A program made the position numbers and the translations under genes. From contig CP126192.1 in NCBI GenBank assembly GCA_030272155.1, positions 6,172,501-6,236,500 of the forward strand: a DNA stretch of 64,000 nucleotides, given 5' to 3'. Origin of the DNA: Tetradesmus obliquus. Taxonomy: Eukaryota; Chlorophyta; Chlorophyceae; Sphaeropleales; Scenedesmaceae. Positions 35,606 to 47,859 of the stretch are shown here, in pieces; position 1 is the stretch's first letter; every line of letters begins with the position of its first letter. A model generated the notes under the pieces. That model ran no database searches, was not told the origin of the DNA, and was given only the letters and a program-made list of their open reading frames with translations.

Positions 35606-37511
35606 TTACACGCCCTCCCACCAGCGCTGGCCAGCAGCATCTGGCTGGCCCTTGGCCTTGAGCATGATGGTCTGGATGAAGCCGTTACCCTGCTGGCACT
35701 TGGCCATGTTGATGTCCCTGTCCACCAGCGCAGCCATGGCAGCAGAGAAGCCGGCGCTGTTGAGCAGGCTCACGGCGTTGGCGGGGTTGTTCATGTCGCG
35801 GTCATCGGACCATGCGTCGCTGTCATCTGGGCCGCCCACCAGGCCGCCACGCAACTGCCAGTAGTTGGGGTCTGTGGTGTAGTACGCGGACTCCCAGGTG
35901 CAGTCGGTGACGTCCACTGGCGGGCAAGAGGCGGCCTTGTGCGGCGTCTTCATGGGCTGCACGGAGCCGTAACCTGCAGGATAAATTATGCAAGCAAGGC
36001 AGTAGCAGCAGTGGTTTTTTTGTGAGTAACATGTGTTGAAAACATCGCAACTGCAAGAGTGGTTTCTGTGCCATCCTGCAAGCGTTTGCAAGTGCTGACG
36101 GCCAGCCATCAGCTGGCAAGCATCATTGCAAGCAATTACAACGGGCCTGCAGCCGCAGCAGCTGCTGCTGGCCCTAGCTTCAACTGTCACTCACCGGTCA
36201 CGTAGGAGCGGCCAGCGTCACCCAGCATGTAACCGATCTGGTTGCGCGCCCAGCACGCGTACAGCATGAACTTGTTGTCCATCACGTTCTTGGCGGCCAC
36301 CATGGTGTAGAAGGCTGCATTGGCGGTGTGCTGCAGCGTGCCGTAGGGGTAGGCCTTGGCCAGGTTCTTGTTGGTGTAGAAGATGTCGCCGGTCCTGCTC
36401 TTGGTGTTCATCCAGGTCTTCACAAAGTCCTGCACGTTCTTCTTGTAGAACTGGTCTCCGGTTGCCTTGTACAGCAGCAGGTCCAGCGCAGGCACCACGT
36501 TCTCGTAGTTGAACATGTAGGGGTTGGGGTTCACGTGGCCCTCTGCGGAGACGGTCTGGTCGTAGAACACGATCGCGTCGTTGAGGTAGTTCTCGTCGCC
36601 CGTCGCGATGTAGATCCAGATCGCCGCGTACGCCAGGTCGTCGTACATCGAGACTGACGGGTACATCTTGCCCGACTCCACGTACTTGGCGTAGTAGCCG
36701 CGCCAGCGCTGCGCCAGCTGGTACAGCACGATGGCCTTCTGCAGGTACACGTCAGCCACCTGCAGGGACTCCTCCTGGATGGCCACAGCAGCAGAGGCCA
36801 GCGCTGCACTGGACATGGCCATGGCGTCGGTGCCGGGGCGCGCTGCTGACAGGTAGGTGGCGGGGCGGGGGATGGTGCTGCGCTCGGGGGAGCCCCAGTA
36901 CAGCTTGTCCCTGGCCATGTCGCCGACCTGCAGGGTAGTAAGTGAACAACAGGCATGGCACGGCAGGGTCAGTGATTGCTTGTCGTTCGAGGGTGAAGCA
37001 GTTGACAGAGGCTGATACAGGAGCTGGGAGAAACTACATGTGTGATATCATAATAAATTATGACTCTGGCAGGGACACAGTACACAGCACGCTGCAAAGA
37101 AGATGCAGTTTTTCTGCGTGCCCACCTGTGCCACGAAGATGGGCTGCATGGAGGCGCCTGCGCTGGTGATGTTGGTCACTGACACCTTCATCAGGTAGTC
37201 AGCGCCCCAGCGGATGGTGTTGGCGCCAAAGTCCACGTTGCCGCTGCTCCTGTAGCCGCCCTTGAACTCATAGTAAGCCCAGCTCAGCATGGACACAGTG
37301 AAGGCAGTGGTGTAGCTCAGCTTGAGCATGCCTCCATCATCGTACCAACCACCCAGCAGTGAGTAGTTCTTGCCGTTGGGCAGCAGCACGCTGTCCCACA
37401 GGCCTGAGTTTCCGCGCCAGGGCGTGTTGCTGATGCGGGGCACCTTGCCGGAGCGCTGCGCCTCGAAGAACTGCAGCGACACGTTGAGCACCTGCCCGAG
37501 GTTGTAGTCAT
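35606..37511 (-). other. GH9-like domain of the fusion (predicted inactive)
   Basis: This is the domain encoded by exons 9-11, about 495 residues. GH9 hallmarks kept: RSGKVP, WRGNSGL, LLGGWYDDGG, TTAFTVSMLSWAYYEF, RWGADYLMK, QIGYMLGD, SYVTGYG, LRGGLVGGPD, SDDRD and SAGFSAAMAAL. Changes from the usual pattern: WRGDSG to WRGNSG; DAGD to DDGG, losing the catalytic base Asp; HHR to PHK; and the Glu of the xNEVAxxYNAGF block to Ala. The domain has no signal peptide, and its first in-frame Met is Met833, about 60 residues inside, so it could not be made as a normal independent cellulase from these exons. Confidence 0.8.
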
Positions 37512-40500
37512 CTGCAGTGCACAGCAGGAGTAGCAGAAGGCAGCAGTGCAGGCTGGGTGAGTTTGGATGCTTGTGTAATTCCGTATCCCATGTCAGGCAT
37601 GTATCACTGCCCTGCTCAGCATTTCTTCAGAGCTAGTAGCAGCCATACGAGCTGCTGAACCGCTTGTCCAAGCTGTCCTGCAGGGCATATGCATGCAAAA
37701 ACTGTTTCCTGCAAGCTGCGCAGCTGCCTGCCAGCAAGGCACCCGTCCACAACGGCACCCACCTGGCACCAGCCACGTGCACACGATACCGCCGATGCCG
37801 ACCATGAAGGAGAGCGTCATGCAGAAGGAGCAGAAGTCCTCGAAGAGCTGGCCCTTGTTGTAGCAGTAGAAGATGAACAGCGCGGGCGGGATCATGTTGT
37901 ACACGGACCAGAAGATGGACAGCGCCAGGAACCACCTGAAGTCTCCCTGCGCGGTGTAGGGCTTGTCAATCATCTGGAAGGCTCCCACAATGGCAGTGAT
38001 CATGGAGATGGAGAAAGAGCAAACCAGCACCCAGGCATCAAGCGTGCCCTCCATGTCTCCCACGTTCTGCGGCACTGCGCAGAACCTGCGCTTCTTCTTG
38101 CCGGTGCGGCCGTCGTCCTCTCCCTTCTTCTTTGTGGACTTGAAGACGACTGTCTTCTTGGTGATCTTCTTCCACAGCACGTTGAGCTGCGCCTTGGCGT
38201 ACGTGAACCACAGCAGGTGGCACGAGACGATGCAGAACCACAGCGGCTTCATGTGCTTGCGGTTGGTGCAGTACTGCGGGCGGGAACAGCAGCAGGGCAG
38301 CAATAAGAAGTGGCTTGGCTCTGAAGCCATAGGATAGCACGGTGCTGAACATGCAGCCTGCAACAGATGAATGGGAACTGCCAAGTAACAGACATGCAAC
38401 TGCCACGAATCCTGCAAGCACAGCATACCAGCAGCGCTGCCTGCCAGTCAAACATAATGTTACAGCTGCTCACCATGGTCACCAGCGTTGAGGAGGTGTA
38501 GTACAGCGTGGCAGCCAGCGCAAAGTCCCTGTTGAGCACCAGCGGGTACACTCCAAACACCAGCGCGATGAAGGGCACCAGCACGGAGCAGGGCACCGCC
38601 ACTGTGTTGGTCACATAACACCAGGTCACGGAGGTGTACAGCAGGCGCATGCCCAGGGTAAGGCCGGTGTCGAGCAGCGGGCAGTAGCGGGAGAACAGCA
38701 CCTGCATCTGGCCCTTGCACCAGCGCGAGCGCTGCCTGAAGATGTTGCGGATCTCTTCCGGCGCCTCGCCGATTGCCAGGTACTCATTCAGGTAGCCTGC
38801 CTTGTAGCCCTTGGCCTTCATGAGCATGCCCAGGGCGTAATCCTCAGTGATGGTGAAGGTGGGGAACCAGCCGCAGTCTGCCAGGGGGTAGCAGCGCAGG
38901 CAGAAGTTGGTGCCTGCAGGGAGCAACATCACAGCCAGCAGCAGGCAGAGGGTCAAGCGAAAGTTGAGGTTGTTGTGCTGCCAGTCTTGAAGTTCAGTTC
39001 CAAGTTGATGCAATCAAGCAGCTGCTGGGACTATGACCAGGCTGCTACCCCTGCTATGTTTCCTGCAAGCTGCTGTCCGGCAAGCTGCGTGCAGCTGCGC
39101 AGCACTGCAGGACAGACCGTCTCACAGCTGCCGCGCCGCACCTGTGCACGCGATGTAGCCGAGCGCGTCTGTTCCTGGAAGCATATACTCCCAGAAGGAT
39201 AGGTTCAGGTTGTTGAAGATGTCGCTCTGTGCGTCCACGTTGTTGAAGCCCTGGGGGGTCAGGCACAGCGCGCAGTCGTCGTCCAGCATGACCTCCAGGA
39301 TCTTGGTGAAGAAGTTGGGCTTGGCAACCATGTCGGCGTCAAACACCACCATCACCTGCGTGTGTGGAAAGCCGGAGGCGTAATTAGTGTTTAGTCAAGG
39401 TTGTGTGTGGTGAAGACACGGGTGGTTGGCAGCAAGTGTTGGTGGGGAGGCAGCTGGGCGGTCCAGGCACACTAAGCAGTGTATGGATAGAACCCTTGCA
39501 AGCTGACCTGCAACCCCAGCAAGCTGCCTACAGGCCAAGCAGTGGAGGCAGCTGCAACTGCCAGCAGAGCAGCAAGGCAACAAGACAAGCTGTGGCAAGC
39601 TTCAACACTACCGGCGCTGCAGCCAAGCAAGCTGTGCGCACCTCGCTGGTGGGGATCTTGGGTCCCTGTGCGTTCTGCGGGTAGTAGTCCTTGTAGATGA
39701 CGTTCTTCAGGCAGTGGTTGAGGTTGTTGGACTTTCCGTTGGTCTCGCCTGCACAGCAGCAAAGTAGCAGCACCATCAGGTCAGTCAGGCAGGCAGGGTT
39801 CCACTCTAGGGCACACAATAACAACCTGGCAGTAAGCAGGCAGGACCGCACCATAAATCGCAGCTGCTGCACGCACACAAATCCAGGCAATCTCAACACC
39901 CCTAGCAGCAGCAGCAGCAGCAGTGCCGCACCGTTGGGGTCGCGCTTGCGCCCGCTGACGTACTCCAGGCAGCCCCACTCCGCGTTGAGCTCGCGCACCA
40001 TCTCCTCCTTCTGAGGGTCCTTGCCGTCATCGCACAGGTACACCGTGCGCAGCGTGTCCTTGGGCAGCGGCGCCTTCAGCGCACCCAGCACCGTGAGCTT
40101 CACGAGCTCGCAGGACTCCTTGTAGCAGGGGATGAGCACGCGCACGTGGAACTTGAGGTTGTCCAGGTCCGGCTGCTGCCCCTTTTTGGGTATGGGCAGA
40201 CCCTTGGTGCGCCGCGATTTCGAGTACTTGACCAGCAGGATGGCGTAGCCGAAGGTGGCAGTGGAGGAGATGATCTCGATGAGCAGCACCAGCACACCAT
40301 AGCTGCAGGGCGAGGCAGCAGCAGCAGCAGCAGCAGCGGGATGAGGTCAGTTGATATCATGCATACCGGCAGCGACGATGCCAGCTGGTAGGGTGTGTCG
40401 TGTTGGGCATATAGCTGCAAGCAGTGCTGTTGAGGTGAAGTGAATCTGTTCCAAGTATCTCAGCTGCTGCCTATCCTGTCCTGTGCAAGCCATGTTGCTG

Positions 40501-41787
40501 CTGCTGCTGGCACTGCTGCAACAGCAAGTTTATGGCTTCACAGCCACAGCACACTCACCCCAGGTAGCCCATGTTGAGTGTGCGTGTGGAGCGGATGTAG
40601 AAGTAGTACACCGCAGCTGCGCAGTAGTACAGGAAGATGGCCAGGCCCAGCCAGTTCCAGTGCTTGGTCACTGGCCGCTTGTTCTTGGGAATGGCCTCCT
40701 TCTCGCCCGTGTCTGCATACTCCTCCTGGTCCTCCTGCAGGGGTGAATGGCAGCAGCAGCAGCAGCAGTGGGAGGACAGGTTGGCAGGTGCAGGTGCAGC
40801 AGCTGCACATCTAGTAGAGCATGAAGCTGGCTGGCAGCTTGCCATCATGCACCCAGACAGTTGACCGTGACTCTCAGTGCCTGTCAATGTAGATTCTCTA
40901 GCAAACTGCTGCAACGCAAGTCAGCGCCTGTCGCATCACCGTGCTGGCAAACTCGCAAGAGCATGCAACATGCAACAACGCAGCACATCATCCTGTTGCT
41001 GCTGAAGCACAGCAACACACCTGCAGGTCCTTGAGGCTGAGCCCCTTCTTGGTCAGCAGCTCCTCAGCCAGCGTCATCATGCCTGCCACTGCTGCAGGGT
41101 TGCCAGCAGCTGCGGGCGGGTATGCGTTGATCTGCCCGCTGCCGTAATCCTTGCTGCTGTAGTCCCTGTCCCGGTTCTTGCGCTTCACCGGCGTGCTGAC
41201 ACGGCTGCAGCAGGGCAAGCGCATCGCAGGCAACACACCACAGCAGCAGAACATGTAACCGCAAGTGCAGCGGTACGGCACTCTTGTGTGCATATATGCA
41301 AAACGGCACTCTTGTGTGTGCTGCTGCTGGCAGTGTGTACGGTTGGTTGGCGCTGCTACTGTCGCGCCGCACATGCAGCTCACAGGCGAGGCAAGCATGC
41401 AAGCTGGCTGCTGTGCAAGATTACTGCAGGCGCTCAACTAGCACCAACAAAACGCACCAGCCGCACTGAAACCCACCTGGCGCTGGCGCTGCTGCCGGCC
41501 TTGGGCGAGAAGCCCATCAGGTTGCGTGGGCTGTTGCTGAAGCTGTCCACATCGCTGGCAGGGTACCTGCTGCCGCCCCTGAAGAAGCGGCGCCAGGGGC
41601 TGCTGCTGTCACTGCCCATGGTGGGGCTCTCGCTCTGCACCTCGCCCCCCCTGCCCTTGGGGGTGATGATGCCGCTAGAGCTAGGTGGTGAGTGGCCACC
41701 TGCCTCCATGTCTGCTGCTGATGCCCCGCGGGGCCTAGTTGCTATGGGCTTGAGGTTAGGACTCATGGGAGGCTCTGAGCCAGCCAT
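35606..41787 (-). CDS. Cellulose synthase-like GT2 fused to a degenerate GH9 endoglucanase domain
   Basis: Eleven exons: 41787-41477, 41204-41021, 40734-40559, 40302-39932, 39748-39642, 39355-39142, 38913-38474, 38273-37763, 37511-37126, 36927-36195, 35973-35606; every junction keeps phase; 1266 residues. Residues 1-180 are Ser/Pro/Arg-rich and probably cytosolic. Two membrane helices (about 190-210 and 226-248) precede a processive GT2 domain with Asp315-Asp316 (CDDGKDP), Asp389-x-Asp391 (FDADMV), Thr-Glu-Asp 477-479 and QRSRW 515-519, the D,D,D,QxxRW signature of cellulose synthases; the substrate would be UDP-glucose. About six further helices follow to residue 770. From 772 a GH9 catalytic-type domain starts (DYNLGQVLNVSLQFFEAQRSG) and runs to the stop. 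Its DAGD motif reads DDGG (Gly832 at the base position), and the acid Glu position reads Ala1211, so hydrolysis is not expected. Whether the GH9 part faces the cell exterior depends on helix count. Confidence 0.85.
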
Positions 41788-44740
41788 GATGTCCTGCTGC
41801 TGCTAGCGTGCGCACTAGCCCAAGATGCTGCTGCTGCTGCTGCTGCGCTGCTGCAGTGGCGTGCTGCTGAGCAGGCCTGTGTCACCAGAGGCAGGGCAGG
41901 CAGGAGGTTGGCAGGTGTGGGTGAGTGGAGTGCAGAGCTGGATGGCTTCATGAGATCTTGTTCGTAATCGCTGACTAGTTGCTGTCGTATGCTGCTGCTG
42001 CTTGCTGCTCAGTGGGCTGTACACGACAGAACACACCGAGCACCACAACTAGGGATGAGGCATTGCACCGACCTGGCGTGGCCAGCAAACAAAGTCAGGT
42101 AGCATCATAAACCTTTATGATGTGGCTGTGTGGCCAGGCGAAGCAATCGGGGAAACGGTGCAGCGCTGGGTGGGCGCCGAGGCTGGTCATGGGCAGGCTA
42201 GCGAGAGCTCTGATAGCCACAATGCAATGATCAGCAGCAACTACTGCAAGATGCGCTGCTTTTTGCAGGTTTGGCGTCCAGGCACTAACTGTTCCAGCGC
42301 TGGGTGCCCCAGCTGGCCGGTGCTCCCGGTGCGCCAAGGCGCTGCTGCCTCACCTGAAAGTAAAGCTGCGGCCTCGCAGCTTCAATTGATGCCTGAAAAC
42401 GATATCCTGTGCAAGCGAATTGGGCAGCAGGAGGTAAGTGACGGTGCAGCCCTGGTGCCACGGGGCGCCTGTGCCAACGAACGCTGCCACTGAGATGCGA
42501 ATGGGCTCCAAAAGCTTTTGCGAATGCCTGCTTGCCGCTGCTACGCTGTCACCCACGCGAAATCGCGCGGCTGGGCGGGCTTCCAAACTGCTGGAAGATG
42601 GGCACTGCCTGCTCTCCTGGTTCCAGCACACACCTGCTGCTCCTCTTGTGGCGTCTATACAAATTTTAAGACGCCTGTGGCAAGGACCTGGCGCAAGTAC
42701 GTGAGCGTGGGCAACTGATGCTTGCAGTGCCGAGCGATGCTGCTGCCGAGGGCGCCTAGCAGTGAATGGTATAAAGCCTGCGGCACCTATCAATCCCTCA
42801 AAACAACAGCATATTGTGTTGTGGTGCAGCAGGTAAGCTTATCGTGCGTGCTGGTAGTGCACTGGGTCGTTAGGGCCCCAAAACCACGCTGGGTCAAGAG
42901 GGGTGACTGCCAGGTGACGTCAACCGGCAGTGCCGGGTAGGCTCTCTCGGCAACCACATCTGATCCCGTCGATCGTTATTTGCTGGAGCTGCTGGCCATA
43001 CCAAGCGTCAGAGGCGCAAAAATCACAGTGTCACCAGGCAAAGGACGCTCATGAGCTGCTTTCCCGGCCCGTCAATGACCCTGGGGGAGCTGTACTTGGC
43101 TTTGAGTAACTAAACAAACATATTAAGTGCAGAAGATTGGATGGCTTGACAAACCGGAGCAAGATCAAACATGCCCTGGCCGGCCATTCGTACACCTGTA
43201 GCTACCTCTGACAGGCATTCCAGTCGCCCTCCAGCTGCCGTTTGCTTCCCAGTCCATTGCATAAGGAAAGAGTGATATCCTAAACCTTTCAGGTGCATTG
43301 CTCGGCCGTCATGTCTTGGCTGCTTGGCCTAAGCACCAGTTCAACAGCACAAGGCCTTTGGCAGTGAGATGTTGAGCAGACAACGCTGGCGATAGAAACT
43401 TTCGATCGATTTTAAGGGTTGATAGCCGCTGCTCTACAGCATGACGACGGCGCATTGTGCCTGAATTGAACTTCACATGTCTGAGACCCCACACATGTGC
43501 AGCATGGTGTCCTTCGGCATCCGATCCTTGCTTCGGCAAATACAAAGGATGTTTGATAGGCTGCTTGTGTTGATTGCAACCCAGCAAAGCATTTCACGAC
43601 AACAGAAGGAGGGCTTGCAGGCACAGCAGCAGCAGCGGAGCGCTAGCACTGCTGAGCAGCAGCACAAGAAGCTGAACTCAAGCAAAGATAGAGTCGTCCA
43701 GCCTCTCAAGATATGATATGCCTGCTGTGTGGCAGTTGCCTGACTACATGTACTCAGCACTTTGCATCCTGCGTACAGGGTTGGCTCCCCCAGTGCTCTG
43801 GCATGCAGGCTTGCGACTCGCCTGAGTCCGAGGCTGCAGCCCGTTCTTGATAAGTTGGTTTTAGCACCTGCAGTGTTTTGACAGATGTTTGGATCAATGT
43901 GTGCTGGTCAGCCTGGAATGCAAGTCCCTAAACCCAGCTTGGCACAACGCACCAAGTCAAAGCATGCAGTACTGGCCTGCCACACGCAGATCAAACAGCT
44001 GCGGCACCCTGAGACGTAAAAACAGTCAGCAGAGCCTTAACACACACTTCTGCTCAACCTGATTTGAACGGCCCCTCACACAGCATCGCGTGTGAAGGGC
44101 TTTCACAGAAATGCAAGCAGTCATACGCATTTGAATGCACTCAACGTAGGACTTCAAGAGAAATCAACCAGGCACAGTGCCAGCACTGCGCGCTGCAACA
44201 CTTGGATCTACTGGGCGTGATACTGCGCGCTGGCTCGTTTATTCGTACGATCCTTACTCAGTCCAGGTCAAGCTTTTCAAGATTTTGCTCTTCTAAGTAT
44301 TATATGGCTTTGAGGACATCCTCTGCGCTGGGTTGATACGTCAACACCCTGCAGCCAGCAGCTCTTGCGATCTAGTAGCACCGAGCTGAGACCACCATCT
44401 CAAAAGGGGTGCCCAAAAGGTGAAACTGATGTGGCCCAATCTTGCCCGTGGCAGCAGGAACTGTAGTGCATTGTCTCCCTTGAAGCGACACTGCATGTCA
44501 GCCGCACACTGCAGCACTCCAGCATCCCATGACCTGGCACATGGATTTGGCAGGAGCTTCCTGCTCTGGTGCTCAGCATGCCCTGCATCAGACCAACACC
44601 ATTATAGTCGGTTTGCTGTATTGTTGCCTGCTCTCTGCGGACTTGCAGGGGGCAACCCTAAGCAGCTCAGCCTTCTCAGGCATTGACCACCCTGCAGTGT
44701 GACACGCTGCACCAGCCTCCACCTGCACCAACTAGCAAGG
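41788..44740. other. 2.9 kb divergent spacer without a supported gene
   Basis: It should carry promoters of the GT2-GH9 gene (-) and the GATA gene (+). A plus-strand frame at 42122-42493 ends near a good donor (GAGGTAAGTG at 42431-42440), with a possible acceptor at TTTTTGCAG/GTTTGG (42261-42269), so an undetected transcript is possible. Its translation shows nothing I recognise. CTG-rich tracts occur at 41826-41850 and 41990-42005. Confidence 0.45.
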
Positions 44741-45096
44741 ATGGCAGAAAGCCATGTGCGTGAAAAGCGTGCATTGAAGAGGCCGGCATGGCTGCTGGAT
44801 GGAATTGATCCATGTTCAGCAGAGGCAGAAGGGTGAGTACACATACCAGTGCTCTGGCTGCACTGCCAGCTGCAGCAGCTGGCCTGCTATCGCGAGCCTG
44901 CTGACAAGCAGCTAGCACAGATGCAGCACTGTGCTTTTCCGGCGGTGAGCTGTTACTGACGTTGGATTTGCACGCAGAAGCCCTGCTGCCAGTAGGACTG
45001 TGCGTATTTTACAATCAGCCGCCACACCGCCCTGCATGAATTTGGAGTCTCGACTGCAAAGCGGGCAGGTTCCTGCCGTGACAGAGTCTGATGTGT

Positions 45097-45138
<42 letters not shown>

Positions 45139-45890
45139 GTGTTGCTTGCTCTGCAGGGATGCATCCAGGCAGCCGCACAAGCGCCATGCCTTTCTCTCAG
45201 ACGTGCTGCAGCTGAAGATGCAGCCGCTGCTGCAAGCGCAGCTGGCGCAGCTGCAGCAGCAGCTCCAGCAGCCTCGGCAGCGGCAAGCCTCTCAGCAGCA
45301 GCAGCAGCAGGATGAGGGGGGTGTGCCGCAGAGGATGTGCCTTAATGAGTTCTGCAAGAGCCCCTTTGAGTCCCCTCAGTGGCGCAGGGGCCCCCTGGGG
45401 CCGGGCACGCTGTGCAATGCATGCGGCACGCGCTACGCACGCATGGAGGCAAAGAAGAAGGGAGACAAGCGGGTAGGTTGACACTGTCACAATGCTGGGA
45501 CTGTACCAGTGCAATGAGTGCTAGCTGTGCCACCAGACACATATGTGCGTGCTGTGTTGCGCTGTCAGCAGCTGAGTATGCATGCTGTGCAGCTTCGAGT
45601 ACGCCATGCTGCGCTTATACTGGCAATCTGCCAGAGCCACACTGCTGCGCCGCAAGCTCATCAAGCAGCTGCTCAGCATTGCCCTACCCTGCCCTGCCCT
45701 GCGCTGCAATGTGTCTTGCGCCTGTGCTGTGCGCATGTCTTTTCATTTATGTCCCCAGGGTGCTAAGCTGCGGCCCCAGGACCTGGTTGAGTGGGCAGCG
45801 TTCCAGGAGCAGCTGCAGTGGCCGCTAGAGGTGCGCCAGGCCTGGGTGCTGGAAACAGTGCAAGCCAGGCTGGCTGGGTTGCCCGTGCAG

Positions 45891-45925
<35 letters not shown>

Positions 45926-47539
45926 TGAGGTGCTGACAGTGCAGCAGCAGGAAGAGCAGCAGCAGCAGCAGCAGCAGCCACAGCAGCAGGCAGGTGTGGG
46001 CGCTTTGACACAGAGCAGCACCAGCCAGCAGGGCTATGATCAGGCTGACGATGCATCAGGTGCATCAGCGGGGCCTGAAGGCCAGCTGCTGAGGCAGCAG
46101 CAGCAGCAGCAGCAGCAGGTTGGCAGCCTGGTGATGCAGCGCGCCAGTGCTGCCATGCTCTGCAGAGTACAGCAGGGCAGCGGTGCGCACAGCCAGCACC
46201 AGAAGGGCACAAAGCGGCAGCAGCCGCCGATTAGCAGCAGTGCTGGATGCCTGCCACTGCTTGAGCCTGAGCTGTATCAGGCAGAGGCAGACATCACTGC
46301 TAGGCTAGCAGGCTTGATGGCTAGGCGGCAGCAGCAGCAGCAGCAGCAGCAGCGACCTAGGCAGGCGGCAGCCACCAGCAGATGCAGCAGCAGCAGCAGC
46401 GCCCAGGCAAAGAGCAGCTGGGGCCCTGCAGCAGGCAGGGGACAGCAGCGGCTGCTTGGCTGCGAGAACAGCAGCGGGCGAGACCAGCTGCTGCAGCTGC
46501 TGGCAGTTGGTGAGGCTCTGTTTAATGCTTCAGAAGATGATGCTTCAGAAGATAAAGATGGCTACGCGCCCGACCAGGGGCCAGCCGCACAGGTGCGTTA
46601 GCAGACACAGCACGAGAACAGATAACTTCACCAGATTGTCATGAAGTCCTTGCCAGCCTGCCTTGTATTTAGTCATGTGTATGCAGCACACTATGCTGTG
46701 CCCTCTTTTGTGTTTATAGTTTGAAAGGTTTCTGGCTGTAGATTCAACACCAAGAAGGCAAGATGCCGCTGCTTTGTTGCCACTGCAGACTGAGATTCAG
46801 CAGCAGCAGCAGCAGCAGCCCAGCCAGCAACCAGACTACAAAGACAAGAGCAGATTCAAGCAGCTGCTGGCAGAGGCTGAGGAAGCAGCACGAGCACGCT
46901 CGGGCAGCCCACTGCTGCGGCCAACCACGCCACACATCGCCCAGTCGCAGCCACGAGCAGAGTCGGCAGCGGGTGCTGGCAGCAACGCCCAGGACCCTGC
47001 TGCTACAGCCGCCGCCGCTGCAGCTGCTGCTGGCGGTGCTGTTGATGCGGATGCGCAACTGCAGCTTGATCCAGATTATCCTTGCAAGCCTCAGCAGCCG
47101 CAGCAGCCCCAGCAGCTGCGGCCAGCATCTGCAGCTACAGGTGACAAACCAGCTGCTGCAGAGCTGGGATCAGGTGCCTGTAATAAGGCTCCTGGGCCAG
47201 CAGCAGACACAGCACCCGCAGCAGATGATGGGCGCAACAATGCACAGCCACAGCGGCAGCAGCAGGCAGCACAGAAGCAGCAGCAGAAGCAGTCCCTGCT
47301 GCTGCACATGCTCAGCGGCCTGCTGACTGCAGCACTGGGTCTGCCAGCAGCACCAGGCAGCAGCCAGCCAGATGGCGAGCTGCAGCAGCAGCTGCAGCAG
47401 GTGCTTGCTGACCCAGCAACACAGCAGCTGCTGGATGCCTGCCTGGCAGACAAGGCAGGCACTGCATGGCTGGGTGAGTTCCTGAGCAAGCTAGGGTTTG
47501 AGCAGGGGCTGCTGCAGCAGCGGCTGCAGAGCCGGATGT

Positions 47540-47597
<58 letters not shown>

Positions 47598-47807
47598 AGC
47601 AGCAGCACCTCCTGCAGCTCCTGTGGGTAGCGGCGATGCCGTGGCACAGCAGGGGCAGCTGGCAAGGCAGGACCTGGGGAAGCAACTAGAGCACCTAGGG
47701 CAGCGTGCGGAAGCAGCACAGCAGGCATGTGGCAGCAGCAGCACAGCAGACTCTGCAGCTGCGCAGGCAGGGGATATGCAGGTCAGCAAACAGCACCTGA
47801 CCGCAAG

Positions 47808-47859
<52 letters not shown>
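44741..47859 (+). CDS. GATA-type zinc-finger protein with Q- and A-rich tail
   Basis: Four exons: 44741-44832, 45157-45472, 45759-46592, 46720-47859, phases agree, 793 residues. Exon 2 carries a GATA finger: CLNEFC (Cys92, Cys97), then [24 protein letters not shown] (Cys117, Cys120). [16 protein letters not shown] is the diagnostic core. The first Cys pair is spaced by four residues and the loop is 19 long, instead of the usual CX2CX17-18CX2C, so the metal site may be slightly altered. Exon 3 begins with a helical segment ([31 protein letters not shown]), followed by long Gln and Ser/Ala-rich regions typical of activation domains. Exon 4 has an Ala run and ends in 16 Gln directly before the stop. 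The likely role is a nuclear DNA-binding regulator of unknown targets. The exon 1 ATG is supported by an in-phase donor (GGGTGAGT) and acceptor (CTGCAG). Confidence 0.85.
45099..45137 (+). repeat. (CTG)13 microsatellite at intron 1 end of the GATA gene
   Basis: Thirteen perfect CTG units about 20 bases before the CTCTGCAG acceptor, taking the place of a pyrimidine tract. Confidence 0.95.
47545..47597 (+). repeat. CTG repeat coding poly-Ala in the GATA gene
   Basis: Read as GCT codons, this gives roughly 17 consecutive Ala, followed by a CAG-repeat stretch that reads GCA and extends the Ala run. Confidence 0.95.
47809..47856 (+). repeat. (CAG)16 coding C-terminal poly-Gln of the GATA gene
   Basis: Sixteen perfect CAG codons lie immediately before the TAA stop. 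Length variation would change only the last residues of the protein. Confidence 0.95.

Noticed and set aside
37512..37762. GT2 and GH9 as two separate adjacent genes
   Set aside because: The gap is a normal-sized intron with a strong GTGGGT donor and CTGCAG acceptor, phases match, and the GH9 part has no own start or signal peptide. Kept open as the main way the fusion could be wrong.
42122..42793. Open frames on both strands in the GT2-GH9/GATA spacer
   Set aside because: One has a fair acceptor and donor nearby but no recognisable sequence and no supporting further exons; recorded only as a note on the spacer.
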